Origin: Lentzea nigeriaca | GTDB lineage: Bacteria > Actinomycetota > Actinomycetes > Mycobacteriales > Pseudonocardiaceae | Direction: 5' to 3' | NCBI RefSeq assembly: GCF_016907955.1 | Contig: NZ_JAFBCX010000002.1 | Coordinates: forward strand, 682,001-746,000 | Length of the DNA stretch: 64,000 nucleotides | Part shown: positions 1-8,503 of the stretch, in pieces | Layout of the letters: the number at the start of each line of letters is the position of its first letter | How positions within the stretch are numbered: position 1 is the first letter of the stretch | The notes under the pieces: model-generated | Database searches by the model: none | Told to the model about the DNA's origin: nothing | The model's input: the letters and a program-made list of their open reading frames with translations, nothing else | Position numbers and translations under genes: made by a program

Positions 1-506
1 AGTCGCCCAAGAAGAACTGGCTGAAGTTCGTCATCGTCGGCGTGCTGGCGGTCGCGTTGATCGGCATTGGCACGTGGGCGGTCACGTCGCTCAACAGCGC
101 CAAGGTCGGCGACTGCGTCAGTGCCTCGCCGAAGGACGTCGACAAGCCGGACGGCGAGTGGAACATCTCGTCCCAGGGCTGTGGTGACGTCAAGGCGACG
201 CACCGGGTCGCCAAGATCCTGAACGGCGCCGGCGAGTCGTGCCCGGAAGAGGGCATCTACGAGCAGATGGAGTCGGGCAAGAAGTTCATGTGCCTGATGC
301 CGAACCTCGCCGAGGGCAACTGCTACACCTCGAGCGACGACGGGGCCTTCAAGAAAGAAGCCTGCACCACCGAGTCGCCCGTGAAGATCGTGAAGAAGGT
401 CGACGGACTGCCTCAGGAGGGCACGGCGTGCCCGGAGGGGTCGAGCGAGCTGCGCTTCAGCGAACCGGCCTCGGTCTACTGCATGGGCGTGCACGAGGGA
501 TCCTGA
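1..506 (+). CDS. LppU/SCO3897-family anchored 8-Cys protein, paralog 1 (5' end outside window)
   Basis: The frame is open from base 3, so the start lies before the window and about 167 residues are visible. A hydrophobic stretch (FVIVGVLAVALIGIGTWAV) is a single signal anchor, followed by an extracytoplasmic domain that begins AKVGDC. Eight cysteines (contexts GDC, GC, SCP, MC, NCY, AC, ACP, YC) match in number and order those of the next four genes, so four disulfides outside the cell are likely. The family is known only as LppU/SCO3897-like in actinobacteria, and I know of no assigned activity. There is no lipobox in the visible part. It is the first visible member of a five-copy tandem array, and further copies may lie upstream. 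Confidence 0.8.
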   Translation, partial: SPKKNWLKFVIVGVLAVALIGIGTWAVTSLNSAKVGDCVSASPKDVDKPDGEWNISSQGCGDVKATHRVAKILNGAGESCPEEGIYEQMESGKKFMCLMPNLAEGNCYTSSDDGAFKKEACTTESPVKIVKKVDGLPQEGTACPEGSSELRFSEPASVYCMGVHEGS

Positions 507-571
507 TTTCGGTGCCGACACCCAGGCCCCTGGCCTGGGTGTCACCATCGCCGGGCACGAGGGATCCTGAT
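491..571. repeat. 17-bp direct repeat flanking a terminator
   Basis: The 17-mer GCACGAGGGATCCTGAT occurs at 491-507, covering the stop codon of paralog 1, and again at 555-571, beyond the hairpin at 518-542. The second copy is non-coding. This looks like a scar of duplication or slippage during array expansion, which is inference. Confidence 0.85.
518..542 (+). terminator. Terminator after paralog 1
   Basis: A perfect 11-bp inverted repeat (ACACCCAGGCC / GGCCTGGGTGT) with a 3-nt loop follows the stop codon by 11 nt. There is no U-tract, as is common for actinobacterial terminators. It separates paralog 1 from paralog 2, so the array is not one simple operon. Confidence 0.7.
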
Positions 572-620
572 CGGGTGAACTTTGTTGAGTTGAGCGGCGC
601 CCGGCGCCGATATCCGGTCC

Positions 621-1100
621 ATGAAGAAGGTCGGCCTGGGTATCGCCGTTGTCCTCGCGCTCGGCCTGCTCGGCGCAATCGTGCTGAGCCAGCTGAGTGA
701 CGTGGCGACGGCGGCCAGGGTGGGCGACTGCGCGCGCATCTCCGGCTCGCACGACGACCCGAAGTACCAGGCGCTCGACTGCACCTCGGAGAAGGCGACC
801 GTCAAGATCGCCAAGATCCTGCGGGGGAACGAGGACAAGTGCCCGTCCGGTGGCATGGACTACTCGACGTACACCGGCGACTCCACGTTCTGCCTCATGC
901 CGAACTTCGTCGAGGGCGCCTGCTACGGCCAGGACCCCGACACCGGCATCACCAAGGTCGACTGCGCGACCAAGGACTCGGTGAAGGTCGCGAAGGTGCT
1001 CACCGGCAAGACCGACCACGACGCCTGCGGAGCCGCGCGTGCGGCCGTCTTCCCGGAACCGGCCGTCACCTTCTGCCTGGAACACGGCGACAAGCAGTGA
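621..1100 (+). CDS. LppU/SCO3897-family anchored 8-Cys protein, paralog 2
   Basis: A 159-residue protein with a very short cytoplasmic N-terminus (MKK), an anchor at about residues 4-25, then an external domain starting ARVGDC. It keeps the eight cysteines of the array and the central LMPNFVEGACY motif, which corresponds to LMPNLAEGNCY in paralog 1. It is the shortest member and lacks the disordered cytoplasmic leader of paralogs 3-5. No clear Shine-Dalgarno precedes the ATG. A terminator lies upstream, and a shared promoter-like block follows before paralog 3. The fold and the extracellular location are inferred from the anchor and the cysteines; the function is unknown. Confidence 0.8.
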   Translation: MKKVGLGIAVVLALGLLGAIVLSQLSDVATAARVGDCARISGSHDDPKYQALDCTSEKATVKIAKILRGNEDKCPSGGMDYSTYTGDSTFCLMPNFVEGACYGQDPDTGITKVDCATKDSVKVAKVLTGKTDHDACGAARAAVFPEPAVTFCLEHGDKQ

Positions 1101-1106
1101 TCTTCG

Positions 1107-1150
1107 CGTAAAGCCCGCCGCCGCGGTTCGTCCACGTGGGACCCTCTCCT
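1107..1150 (+). promoter_or_regulatory. Promoter-like block shared with 1695-1738
   Basis: CGTAAAGCCC at 1107 and CCTCTCCT at 1143 are 36 nt apart, and the same two blocks recur with identical spacing at 1695 and 1731 ahead of paralog 4. A CGTGG block sits between them in both copies. The start codon of paralog 3 lies only 5 nt beyond, so leaderless translation is possible if transcription starts here. Confidence 0.45.
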
Positions 1151-1155
1151 GCGTG

Positions 1156-1668
1156 ATGAACGAGGAGGCCACGGCAGGGACCGGCCTGGGGAAGCGGGTT
1201 CTGACCTACGCGGCCACGTTGCTCGTCGCGGCCATCGCGATCTACGGCATCTCCGAGTTCCTGACCCCGGTCCAGCCGCCGAAGCGCGGCGACTGCGCGT
1301 ACCTGACGGGCAACGTCGGCGCCGGCCGGTACAACGCCGTCGCGTGTTCGGACTCCAGCGCGAACTATGTCGCCGAAGGCACGGTCGCCAAGTCGCAGTC
1401 CTGCCCCAACAGCGAGGACATGAGCTGGGTGCCCGTACGGGCCGTCGATCCCGACGTCCGGTTCTGCCTGGTCCCGCTCTACGTCGAGGGCGAGTGCTAC
1501 ACCAGCTCGAAATCCGGCTACGACCTCACCATCGCCGACTGCGGCGCCCACGACGCGTTCCGGGTGACGGCGGTCAGCAGGAACGTGCCGGCGCCGGCGT
1601 GCGCGGCCGGTGAGCAGACCCGCGCATACCCCGAGGTCAAGCTGACCTACTGCCTCGGTCGCGCCTAG
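1156..1668 (+). CDS. LppU/SCO3897-family anchored 8-Cys protein, paralog 3
   Basis: A protein of 170 residues starting MNEEATAG; a GTG one codon upstream is the alternative start. A short acidic cytoplasmic leader precedes an anchor at about residues 15-36, then the external domain begins KRGDC. Eight cysteines are kept in the array pattern, with VPLYVEGECY as the central motif. The longer open frame back to 1039 runs through the end of paralog 2 and is not needed. The 55-nt gap to paralog 2 holds a promoter-like block also found ahead of paralog 4. Function unknown. Confidence 0.8.
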   Translation: MNEEATAGTGLGKRVLTYAATLLVAAIAIYGISEFLTPVQPPKRGDCAYLTGNVGAGRYNAVACSDSSANYVAEGTVAKSQSCPNSEDMSWVPVRAVDPDVRFCLVPLYVEGECYTSSKSGYDLTIADCGAHDAFRVTAVSRNVPAPACAAGEQTRAYPEVKLTYCLGRA

Positions 1669-1694
1669 GGGCTCCCAAGCGGTCGTAACGTTTC

Positions 1695-1738
1695 CGTAAA
1701 GCCCACACGGATTCCCGCCCCGCGTGGCAACCTCTCCT
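1695..1738 (+). promoter_or_regulatory. Promoter-like block, second copy
   Basis: This repeats the CGTAAAGCCC and CCTCTCCT blocks of 1107-1150 with the same 36-nt offset, while the DNA between them has diverged apart from CGTGG. Conservation limited to two short boxes suggests a retained regulatory element rather than a recent duplication. Confidence 0.45.
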
Positions 1739-1794
1739 CCGGCCGTTGTCGGGGGGCCAGGGCCACTTGGGGTAATCGGAAGCAGGAATCATCA

Positions 1795-2349
1795 ATGAGC
1801 AGCACTGAGCCAGTCGCGCCCGCACCTGCCCAGGAGCAGGCACCGGAGCCCAAGAAGGCGGGCATCGGCAAGCGGATCCTGACCTACATCGTCGGCCTGA
1901 TCGTGGTCGGCGCCGGCGTCTACGCCTTCAACTACTTCACCAGCGACGTCGCCCAGGCCAAGGTGGGCGACTGCGCGAGCGTGACCGGCACGACCAGCAG
2001 CCCGCAGTACAAGGTCGTGGAGTGCGGTTCGGGGGAGGCGAACTACACGATCGGCAAGTCGCTCGGTCTCAACGAGAGCTGCGGCAACGACTCCTACTCG
2101 GAGCTGACCGAGAGCGCGCGTCGCGGTCCCAAGACCAAGCTGTGCATCGCTCCGATCTTCACCGAGGGCAAGTGCTACAGCGACTCGACGACGAACATGG
2201 ACGTCAAGGCCGTCGAATGCTCCGGCTCCAAGCTGTTCAAGGTGAACAAGGTCGTCAAGGAAGCCGCCGCGCCGCAGTGCGCCGAGGGTGAGCAGGCCCT
2301 GACGTACCCCGAGCTGAAGCTGAACTACTGCGTCGGCCTTCCGGCGTAA
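1795..2349 (+). CDS. LppU/SCO3897-family anchored 8-Cys protein, paralog 4
   Basis: A 184-residue protein starting ATG behind a purine-rich GGAAGCAGGA. The cytoplasmic leader is about 28 residues and rich in Pro, Ala and Gln. The anchor (ILTYIVGLIVVGAGVYAF) resembles that of paralog 3, and the external domain begins AKVGDCASVTG with the eight array cysteines. It shares VGDCASVTGT with paralog 5 (there PGDCASVTGT), so 4 and 5 look like the closest pair. A hairpin at 2379-2407 follows. Function unknown. Confidence 0.82.
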   Translation: MSSTEPVAPAPAQEQAPEPKKAGIGKRILTYIVGLIVVGAGVYAFNYFTSDVAQAKVGDCASVTGTTSSPQYKVVECGSGEANYTIGKSLGLNESCGNDSYSELTESARRGPKTKLCIAPIFTEGKCYSDSTTNMDVKAVECSGSKLFKVNKVVKEAAAPQCAEGEQALTYPELKLNYCVGLPA

Positions 2350-2378
2350 CAACCCCGCTGAACAGTTCGACCTAGTGG

Positions 2379-2407
2379 AACCGGAGTCGTGCGAAACGGC
2401 TCCGGTT
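2379..2407 (+). terminator. Hairpin between paralogs 4 and 5
   Basis: Arms AACCGGAGTCG and CGGCTCCGGTT pair with one mismatch around a 7-nt loop. The position shortly after the paralog 4 stop suggests a terminator. Confidence 0.6.
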
Positions 2408-2445
2408 TCGCCGTTCTTCGCGTTACCCATCGGAGAGGAACCAAG

Positions 2446-3255
2446 GTGACCACCCCCAACTACCCGCAGCAGCAAGGGCCGTACGGCCCGCCTCCCGGTG
2501 GGCAGCCGCAGCAGCCGTACGGCCAGCAGCCTTCGCCGTACGCGCCACCGCAGGGCTCACCCCAGCCCGGCTATCCCGGCGACCCCTACGCCCAGCCGCA
2601 GCCGGGCCAGCCGATGGGCCAGCCGAACCCGTACGGCCCTCCGCCCGGCCAGATGCCGCCCGGCGGCCCGATGGGTCAGCCCATGCCGTACGCCCCGCCA
2701 CCGAAGAAGGGCGGCGCCGGCAGGATCATCGGCGCGATCATCGCGTTCGTGCTGGTCGCGGGCGGTGTCTTCCTCGTGAAGTCGCTCATCGGCGGCGGGC
2801 TGAGCAGCCTCACGGAGCCGTCGGCCAAGCCGGGTGACTGCGCGAGCGTCACGGGCACCACCATCAGCCCGAAGTACAAGAAGGTCGACTGCAACTCCTC
2901 CGAGGCGAACTACTTCATCGCCAAGGCCATGAACAGCACCTCCGAAGCCTGCCCGTCCGACGAGTACGCCGAGTACACCGAGTCCGGCCGACGCCGGTCC
3001 TCGCTGAAGCTCTGCCTCGTCGAGAAGCTCGCAGAGGGCAAGTGCTACGAGGAAGAGCTGGTCAAGATGAACATGGAGGGCATGAAGGTCGTCGACTGCT
3101 CGAAGGGCAACAACGAGTTCGCCGTCCAGAAGGTCTACAAGGTCGAGAAGGTGGTCAAGGCCGCGACCGCCGAGTGCGGTGAGGCGACCCCCATCTCGTA
3201 CGCGGAACCCGCGCCGGGAATCACCTACTGCATGACCGTGCTCTCCGGTAAGTGA
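2446..3255 (+). CDS. LppU/SCO3897-family anchored 8-Cys protein, paralog 5, with long Pro/Gln/Gly-rich leader
   Basis: Start chosen at GTG 2446 because GGAGAGG lies 7 nt upstream; the frame extends to 2389 without a better site. The product is 269 residues. Residues 1-85 form a low-complexity Pro/Gln/Gly/Tyr-rich cytoplasmic leader with repeated PYGPP-like units. An anchor follows at about residues 92-115 (IIGAIIAFVLVAGGVFLV), then the external domain with the same eight cysteines. Such leaders are frequent on actinobacterial membrane proteins and may organise interactions in the cytoplasm. It is the last gene of the array, and a strong bidirectional terminator follows. Confidence 0.85.
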   Translation: MTTPNYPQQQGPYGPPPGGQPQQPYGQQPSPYAPPQGSPQPGYPGDPYAQPQPGQPMGQPNPYGPPPGQMPPGGPMGQPMPYAPPPKKGGAGRIIGAIIAFVLVAGGVFLVKSLIGGGLSSLTEPSAKPGDCASVTGTTISPKYKKVDCNSSEANYFIAKAMNSTSEACPSDEYAEYTESGRRRSSLKLCLVEKLAEGKCYEEELVKMNMEGMKVVDCSKGNNEFAVQKVYKVEKVVKAATAECGEATPISYAEPAPGITYCMTVLSGK

Positions 3256-3257
3256 TC

Positions 3258-3304
3258 AAAGCGAAAAAGGCGGGCCGTGAAAATGGGCCCGCCTTTTTCG
3301 CTTT
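3258..3304. terminator. Bidirectional terminator, 19-bp arms
   Basis: Perfect 19-bp arms (AAAGCGAAAAAGGCGGGCC and its complement) surround a 9-nt loop, with A-runs on one flank and T-runs on the other. It lies between the convergent paralog 5 and substrate-binding protein genes and can work in both directions. Confidence 0.92.
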
Positions 3305-3322
3305 TTGGATGTCGAGCGACAA

Positions 3323-4300
3323 CTAATTCGTCGTGCCCGGCGGCAGCAGCTGCTGCACGTCCAGGCGGCCAGACAACACGTCCTCGGTGTCCATCATGTC
3401 GGCGACCCGCTGGAGCCGGATCGGGTTCAGCGACAGCGGGAACGTGCCGATGGACACGAGCGCCGCGGTCTGCTGGTCGACGTCGGCGTAGCTGGTCAGC
3501 GAGTCCTGCACGGCGAGCTTGTTGGACTGCGCCCGCTGCTGGGCCTCGCGCAGCACCTCGCGGAACGCCTTGAGCGTCTTGGGGTTGGCCTCGGCGAACT
3601 TCTTCGACGACGCGTAGCCGGACATCGGGAAGTCCAGTGTCGGGCCGCGCGCGGTGTCGGTGAGGATCTTCGCGCCGATGCTGCGTTGCGCCTTCGTGAT
3701 GAACGGCTCGATCATGAAGGCCGCGTCGACCTGGGCGGACTTCAGCGCGTTCTCCATCTCGGCGAACGGCATCGCCCGGAACTTGATCTTCTGCTTCTCG
3801 ACCGCGGCGGTGTCCAGCACGGCACGCGTGGTCAGCGCGCCGATGTCGGTCTCGCTGTTCACGGCGATGGTCGGAGCCTGCTTCTTGCCGGGGTCGTCGT
3901 AGTCCGACGAGGCGTTCGTGACCAGCGCCATCGAGTTCGGGCCCGCCTGGTAGGCCTCGCCCTGCAGCTGGAGCTCGGTGCCCTCGGCGACCGCGCGGAA
4001 GAGGCTGACGTGCGTCGCCCACGTGATGTCGAGCGTTGTGTCCAGCTGCTTGATGGCCTCGGCCTCGCTCGGCTGAGTGACCAGGTTGACCTGCAGGCCT
4101 GCCTTCTCGAACAGCTTCTCGTTCAGTGCGATCCGCAACGGGGCCACGTCGACGACCGGCAGCACGCCGATGCGCAGAACGTTGCGCTCCACGGCCGCGT
4201 TGCCGCTGTTCGACGAACTTCCGAACAGGCCGCAGCTCGCGGTCAGAACACACGTGATGAGCACTGCGACAAGCCGCAGAGCTTTGGCTCGGGTAGCCAT
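3323..4300 (-). CDS. ABC transporter substrate-binding lipoprotein (SsuA/TauA/NMT1-like)
   Basis: A 325-residue protein. ATG 4300 is chosen because GAGAGGT precedes it and a signal peptide begins there; the longer frame to 4531 has no such features. The N-terminus (ALRLVAVLITCVLTASC) ends in a lipobox-like LTASC, so Cys23 is probably lipidated. The mature part has the periplasmic-binding-protein-like pattern of the NMT1/SsuA group: an N-terminal RIGVLPVVDVAPLRIAL, then ITWATHVSLFRAVAEG and DAAFMIEPF. Family members bind small ligands such as sulfonates, nitrate or thiamin precursors; the ligand here cannot be read off. No permease or ATPase gene is adjacent, so it is an orphan in this window. 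Confidence 0.82.
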   Translation of the reverse strand: MATRAKALRLVAVLITCVLTASCGLFGSSSNSGNAAVERNVLRIGVLPVVDVAPLRIALNEKLFEKAGLQVNLVTQPSEAEAIKQLDTTLDITWATHVSLFRAVAEGTELQLQGEAYQAGPNSMALVTNASSDYDDPGKKQAPTIAVNSETDIGALTTRAVLDTAAVEKQKIKFRAMPFAEMENALKSAQVDAAFMIEPFITKAQRSIGAKILTDTARGPTLDFPMSGYASSKKFAEANPKTLKAFREVLREAQQRAQSNKLAVQDSLTSYADVDQQTAALVSIGTFPLSLNPIRLQRVADMMDTEDVLSGRLDVQQLLPPGTTN

Positions 4301-4679
4301 GGCACCTCTCGCCGGTAGGCCTTGAGTAGCATCAAGTTGATCAGTGAGTGTCGTCACGGGCCAGGTAGTCCGCAGGCCCAACTGGGCGTTCGGACGGACT
4401 TGAGGCATGCCGACGACCGGGGATGTTAACCACCTGAACGTATGAAAGGACACCCCATCTCGATACGGTGAGTGCTTCTGGAGACTTCCCCCGAGGAGGG
4501 GGTGGCCATTACGCTCCCCGCCGGGTGGCACAGGTCGCAGTAGAGGATCGTGTCTTCAGAACGGGGTGGGGCGCCTTACCAGGCGCACGACCTCTGTGCT
4601 GCAATTCGGCCCGTTTGACGAGTCCATGCTCGGTCCTGGGGAGAGACCGGGACACTGCTGCTGGAAGAGGAAGCCCAGA
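4301..4679. other. Divergent intergenic region between the binding protein and the conservon
   Basis: These 379 bp contain the start regions of two divergent transcription units. A perfect odd palindrome ATCAAGTTGAT at 4331-4341 lies 30 bp before the lipoprotein start and could be an operator. A C5/G5 hairpin lies near 4488-4502. The GGAAGAGG at 4663-4670 is the ribosome site for the kinase gene. No other gene is visible. Confidence 0.4.
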
Positions 4680-7600
4680 GTGGCCCGACGTGAGAGAGGT
4701 CCCAGCCAGTTTGGCGTGGGTGACACCACACGCTCCGAAAGGCCCGAATCGGGTGACGGACTGGCTGCGCTGGGTAACGGAACTGTGACGGCGACACCGG
4801 ACGTGGTGAAGGCCGACACGGGACCCGGACCCGGACCTGCCCGATCCGCGGGATGGCGGCTGCGCAACTGGAGGTTGCGCACGAAGCTGCTCGCCGTTCT
4901 GCTCATCCCGACGGTCTGTGCGCTCGCCCTGGGTGGTCTGCGAGTCCGCAGCGACCTCCAGGCGGCGACGGAGCTCAACAACCTCGCGAACCAGATCCGC
5001 CTGGAGACAGCGGTCGCGGACCTGGTGCAGCAGCTGCAGCGCGAACGAGACCTGTCGGTCAGCTTCGTCGCGTCGAACAAGAAGCTCGACCGGGTCGTCC
5101 TCGAGCGCCAGCTTCGCCGCGTGAACGACACCACCGAGGCGTTCAGCAACAAGATCACCGAGCTGAGCTCCGACCTGAGCCCGGCAGCCGTCGAGCGCTT
5201 CCAGGTCGCGTTCAACCAGCTCAACCGCCTGAACAACCTCCGCAACGCGGTACGCGACACGCAGTACCCCGCCGAGGCCGTCCAGCGCACCTACTCGGAG
5301 TCGATCGAGACGCTCATCGGCCTCGGTGAGCAGACGATCTCCGAGATCAACGACCCCGAGCTGGTGCGACTGCACCTGACCACGAACGCCATCGCGCGCA
5401 TCAAGGAGCAGGAGTCGCTCAAGCGGGCGATCCTCCTCGACGTCTTCCAGCGCAAGGCGTTCACGCCGTCCCAGCTGCGCGCCCTGCAGTCCGCGGACGC
5501 CGAGCTCCAAGCGGCCCGCAACGACTTCCGCAAGGCAGCGACGCCGGAACAGGCGAAGATCTACGACGACACCGTCACCGGCCTCATCGTCGACACTGCG
5601 AACGACATGCAGGAGTCGGCGATCAACCAGCAGGCAGCCACCGGCAAGAAGGACTTCAGCCAGCTGACGTCCGAGAAGTGGGACATCGCCGCCACGCTGA
5701 CGGTCAACCTGACCCGTGACGTCGAGAACCTGCTGGTCGAGCAGCTGCAGAACAAGACGGACCAGGCCGCCGGCAACGCCAGGACCCAGGCTTACATCGC
5801 GTCCGGCATCGTGCTCCTGGTCCTCGCGCTCGCCCTGCTGATCGCGTTGTTCGTCGCCCGCTCGATCCTCAACCCGCTGCGCACGCTGCGCCGCACCGCC
5901 CTCGACGTCGCCGACCACGGTCTTCCGGACGCGGTCGAGCGGATCCTCGCGGACCCGAACCCGGAGGACGCGGCCAAGACCGCCGTCGAGCCCGTGCCGG
6001 TGCACACGCGTGAAGAGGTCGGTCAGGTGGCGCGCGCGTTCGACGCGGTGCACGGTGAAGCGGTGCGGCTGGCCGCCCAGCAGGCCCTTCTGCGTGACAA
6101 CGTCAACGCGATGTTCGTCAACCTGTCGCGCAGGTCGCAGGCCCTGGTCGAACGCCAGCTGAACCTGATCGACCGGCTGGAGCAGGACGAGCAGGACCCG
6201 GACCAGCTGGCCTCGCTGTTCGAGCTGGACCACCTCGCGACCCGTATGCGCCGCAACTCGGAGAACCTGCTGGTTCTCTCGGGCACGGACCTCTCGCGGC
6301 GCCTGACCCGGCCCGTCCCGGCCGCCGAGGTGCTCGGCGCCGCGGTCTCCGAGGTCGAGCAGTACGCCCGCGTGCAGGTCGGCCAGACCCCGGACCTCAC
6401 CGTCCAGGGCCGCGCGGTCAACGACCTCGTGCACCTCATCGCCGAGCTGCTGGACAACGCCACGGCGTTCTCCGACCCGGTCACCAAGGTCACCGTTCGC
6501 ACGGCCAAGACCCGCAAGGGCGAGCTGGCGATCGAGATCCAGGACCGCGGTGTGGGCATGGGCGACCAGGAGATCCTCGACGCCAACGAGCGCCTGGCCG
6601 ACCCGCCGGACGTCGACGTCGCCGTCTCCCGCCGAATGGGCCTGTACGTGGTCGCGCGGCTCGCCAAGCGCCACGACATCAAGGTCCGCCTGCGCGGCAA
6701 CGAGGACATCGAGGGCGGCACGACGGCACTGGTGATCGTGCCGGAGACGCTCATCGCGACGCCCGGTGCCGCCGGTGTGTCGACCCCGCCGTCCGGATCC
6801 GGCATCGCGGGTGCGTTCGGCATGGCGCCGGCTCCGTCGGCCACCGAGCACACGACCGAGATCGGCACCACGGCCACCAGGGCCAGCGGCATCGCGGGTG
6901 CCTTCGGCGGTGCCACGGGCGCCATGCCGAAGGTCGACGAGTCGAGCCCGAGCATCCCGGTCAGCTTCGTCCCGAGCGCGCTCACCGACACCGGTGCGGG
7001 CGCGACCGGCATCCCGGTCTACAACGAGACGTCCGCCCAGGCCGAGATTCCGGCGCAGGACTCGACCCCGTCCGAGCGGTGGCGGCGCGACCAGCTGGCG
7101 GCCATGGAGCCCGAGGGCTCCTTCGGCGAGCCGACCCTCTTCACGGCCTACGAGGACCGTCAGGAGGAGGACGGCGAGATCTCCTTCGAGCCGGGCTACG
7201 AGACCACCCAGTTCGTCCCGATCCCTCCGATCGACGACGAACCGGCCTCGAGCAACGGTGTGTCGCGTGCGTCGGTCGACGCCGGCCTCGCGCACCGCAA
7301 CGGCACGTCGGAGGCCTCCCGCAAGCAGGTCGAGCACGACCTGGACGCCCCGACCGAGCGCCTGCCGATCTACGAGGCCGTGCTCTCTCAGTGGTTCCAG
7401 GCCGTCGGCAGTGAGACGTCCGCGTCGGCAGCCGCGCCGGTTCCGCCGGCAGCCGAGACCCCGGAACCCTCCTCCGACAAGGGCGCGGTCGAGTACATCG
7501 ACGAGCCGGTCACGACCCCTCCGCTGTCGGACGGGCCCGAGCCGGAGTTGCCGACCCGCACCCCCAAGCCTGTCCCGGCGGTGGCACCCACCACCACGTC

Positions 7601-8057
7601 GGCCGCTGGTCTGCCCGTGCGCAAGCCTCGCGCGAAGGTGCAGCCTCCGGCCGAGGAAGCAGTAGTCGCCCCCGCCGAGCAGGAGCGAGTTGTGGAACCG
7701 GAGCCCGTTGTGGAGGAGACTCCAGCGGCGGCACCCACTTCCGAGTCGGCTTGGCAATCGCCTGCCGACGAGGGATGGCAGGCGGCTCAGGCGTTGTTGA
7801 ACAAGACGCCGGAGTCGAAGACAGCGGCAGGATTGCCGAAACGGACACCGAAGGCCCAACTCGTGCCAGGATCTGCAGCACCCAAGCCGCAGGCCGTGAC
7901 ACAGACAGCACAGCGGCCCCCGCTGCCGCCCCGCTCCGCTGACGCGGTGCGCGGACGGATGTCGAGCCTTCAGAGCGGTGTCCGGCGAGGCCGGCACGCA
8001 TTGATCGAGGCATACGCTGGTGACCAGTCGAGCCGGCAGAACGAGGAGCAGGAGTGA
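4680..8057 (+). CDS. cvnA: Conservon sensor histidine kinase (nitrate/nitrite-sensor, HAMP, HATPase)
   Basis: About 1125 residues from GTG 4680, chosen for GGAAGAGG 9 nt upstream. Order of parts: anchor near residues 70-90, an extracellular helical NIT-type sensing domain to about 365, a second membrane segment near 371-395, HAMP, a dimerisation helix with [14 protein letters not shown] (candidate phospho-His), then an ATPase domain with ELLDNATAF and DRGVGMG. A disordered Pro/Ala/Glu-rich tail of roughly 430 residues follows, longer than the kinase core needs. The CvnABCD arrangement is known from Streptomyces, where kinase, roadblock protein, DUF742 protein and GTPase form a eukaryote-like membrane switch. 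The last codon overlaps the cvnB start (GTGA). Confidence 0.93.
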   Translation: MARRERGPSQFGVGDTTRSERPESGDGLAALGNGTVTATPDVVKADTGPGPGPARSAGWRLRNWRLRTKLLAVLLIPTVCALALGGLRVRSDLQAATELNNLANQIRLETAVADLVQQLQRERDLSVSFVASNKKLDRVVLERQLRRVNDTTEAFSNKITELSSDLSPAAVERFQVAFNQLNRLNNLRNAVRDTQYPAEAVQRTYSESIETLIGLGEQTISEINDPELVRLHLTTNAIARIKEQESLKRAILLDVFQRKAFTPSQLRALQSADAELQAARNDFRKAATPEQAKIYDDTVTGLIVDTANDMQESAINQQAATGKKDFSQLTSEKWDIAATLTVNLTRDVENLLVEQLQNKTDQAAGNARTQAYIASGIVLLVLALALLIALFVARSILNPLRTLRRTALDVADHGLPDAVERILADPNPEDAAKTAVEPVPVHTREEVGQVARAFDAVHGEAVRLAAQQALLRDNVNAMFVNLSRRSQALVERQLNLIDRLEQDEQDPDQLASLFELDHLATRMRRNSENLLVLSGTDLSRRLTRPVPAAEVLGAAVSEVEQYARVQVGQTPDLTVQGRAVNDLVHLIAELLDNATAFSDPVTKVTVRTAKTRKGELAIEIQDRGVGMGDQEILDANERLADPPDVDVAVSRRMGLYVVARLAKRHDIKVRLRGNEDIEGGTTALVIVPETLIATPGAAGVSTPPSGSGIAGAFGMAPAPSATEHTTEIGTTATRASGIAGAFGGATGAMPKVDESSPSIPVSFVPSALTDTGAGATGIPVYNETSAQAEIPAQDSTPSERWRRDQLAAMEPEGSFGEPTLFTAYEDRQEEDGEISFEPGYETTQFVPIPPIDDEPASSNGVSRASVDAGLAHRNGTSEASRKQVEHDLDAPTERLPIYEAVLSQWFQAVGSETSASAAAPVPPAAETPEPSSDKGAVEYIDEPVTTPPLSDGPEPELPTRTPKPVPAVAPTTTSAAGLPVRKPRAKVQPPAEEAVVAPAEQERVVEPEPVVEETPAAAPTSESAWQSPADEGWQAAQALLNKTPESKTAAGLPKRTPKAQLVPGSAAPKPQAVTQTAQRPPLPPRSADAVRGRMSSLQSGVRRGRHALIEAYAGDQSSRQNEEQE

Positions 8058-8473
8058 CGACCGCAGCGCAGCCAGGCAGCTTTGGTTGGCTTATCACCGA
8101 CTTCGTGCGGAGGGTGCCCGGCGTGGCACATTCCGTCGTGGTGTCCGCGGACGGGCTGTTGCTCGCGGGGTCCCAGGGCCTGCCCAGGGACCGTGCAGAG
8201 CAGCTCTCCGCCGTCGCGTCCGGGCTGGTCAGCCTCACACAGGGTGCTGCCCGCTGCTTCGAGGCAGGCGGGGTCAACCAGACCGTGGTCGAGATGGAGA
8301 GGGGCTACCTGTTCCTCATGTCGATCAGTGACGGTTCGTGCCTCGCCGTGTTGGCGGCACCAAACTGTGACATCGGCCTGGTGGCCTACGAGATGACGCT
8401 TTTGGTGGAGAGAGTCGGTCAACAACTCACCCCTGAGCTGCGCGCGCAGCTTCAGGGTGTGGTCCGTCGCTAG
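8054..8473 (+). CDS. cvnB: Conservon roadblock/LC7-domain protein
   Basis: A 139-residue single-domain protein of the roadblock/LC7 fold, the size usual for CvnB. The GTG start overlaps the cvnA stop, so translation is coupled. [19 protein letters not shown] and the [24 protein letters not shown] region are typical of the family. Roadblock proteins bind small GTPases, so its partner is expected to be the CvnD GTPase encoded 0.8 kb downstream, although that interaction is inferred from other conservons. Confidence 0.93.
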   Translation: MTTAAQPGSFGWLITDFVRRVPGVAHSVVVSADGLLLAGSQGLPRDRAEQLSAVASGLVSLTQGAARCFEAGGVNQTVVEMERGYLFLMSISDGSCLAVLAAPNCDIGLVAYEMTLLVERVGQQLTPELRAQLQGVVRR

Positions 8474-8503
8474 ACCTCACTTGAAGTTCAGGGGTGAGAA
8501 GAG

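Noticed and set aside
4509..7997. A 1162-codon open frame antisense to cvnA
   Set aside because: It is an Arg/Leu/Gly-rich shadow produced by high-GC codon use; the plus-strand frame has clear kinase motifs and operon structure.
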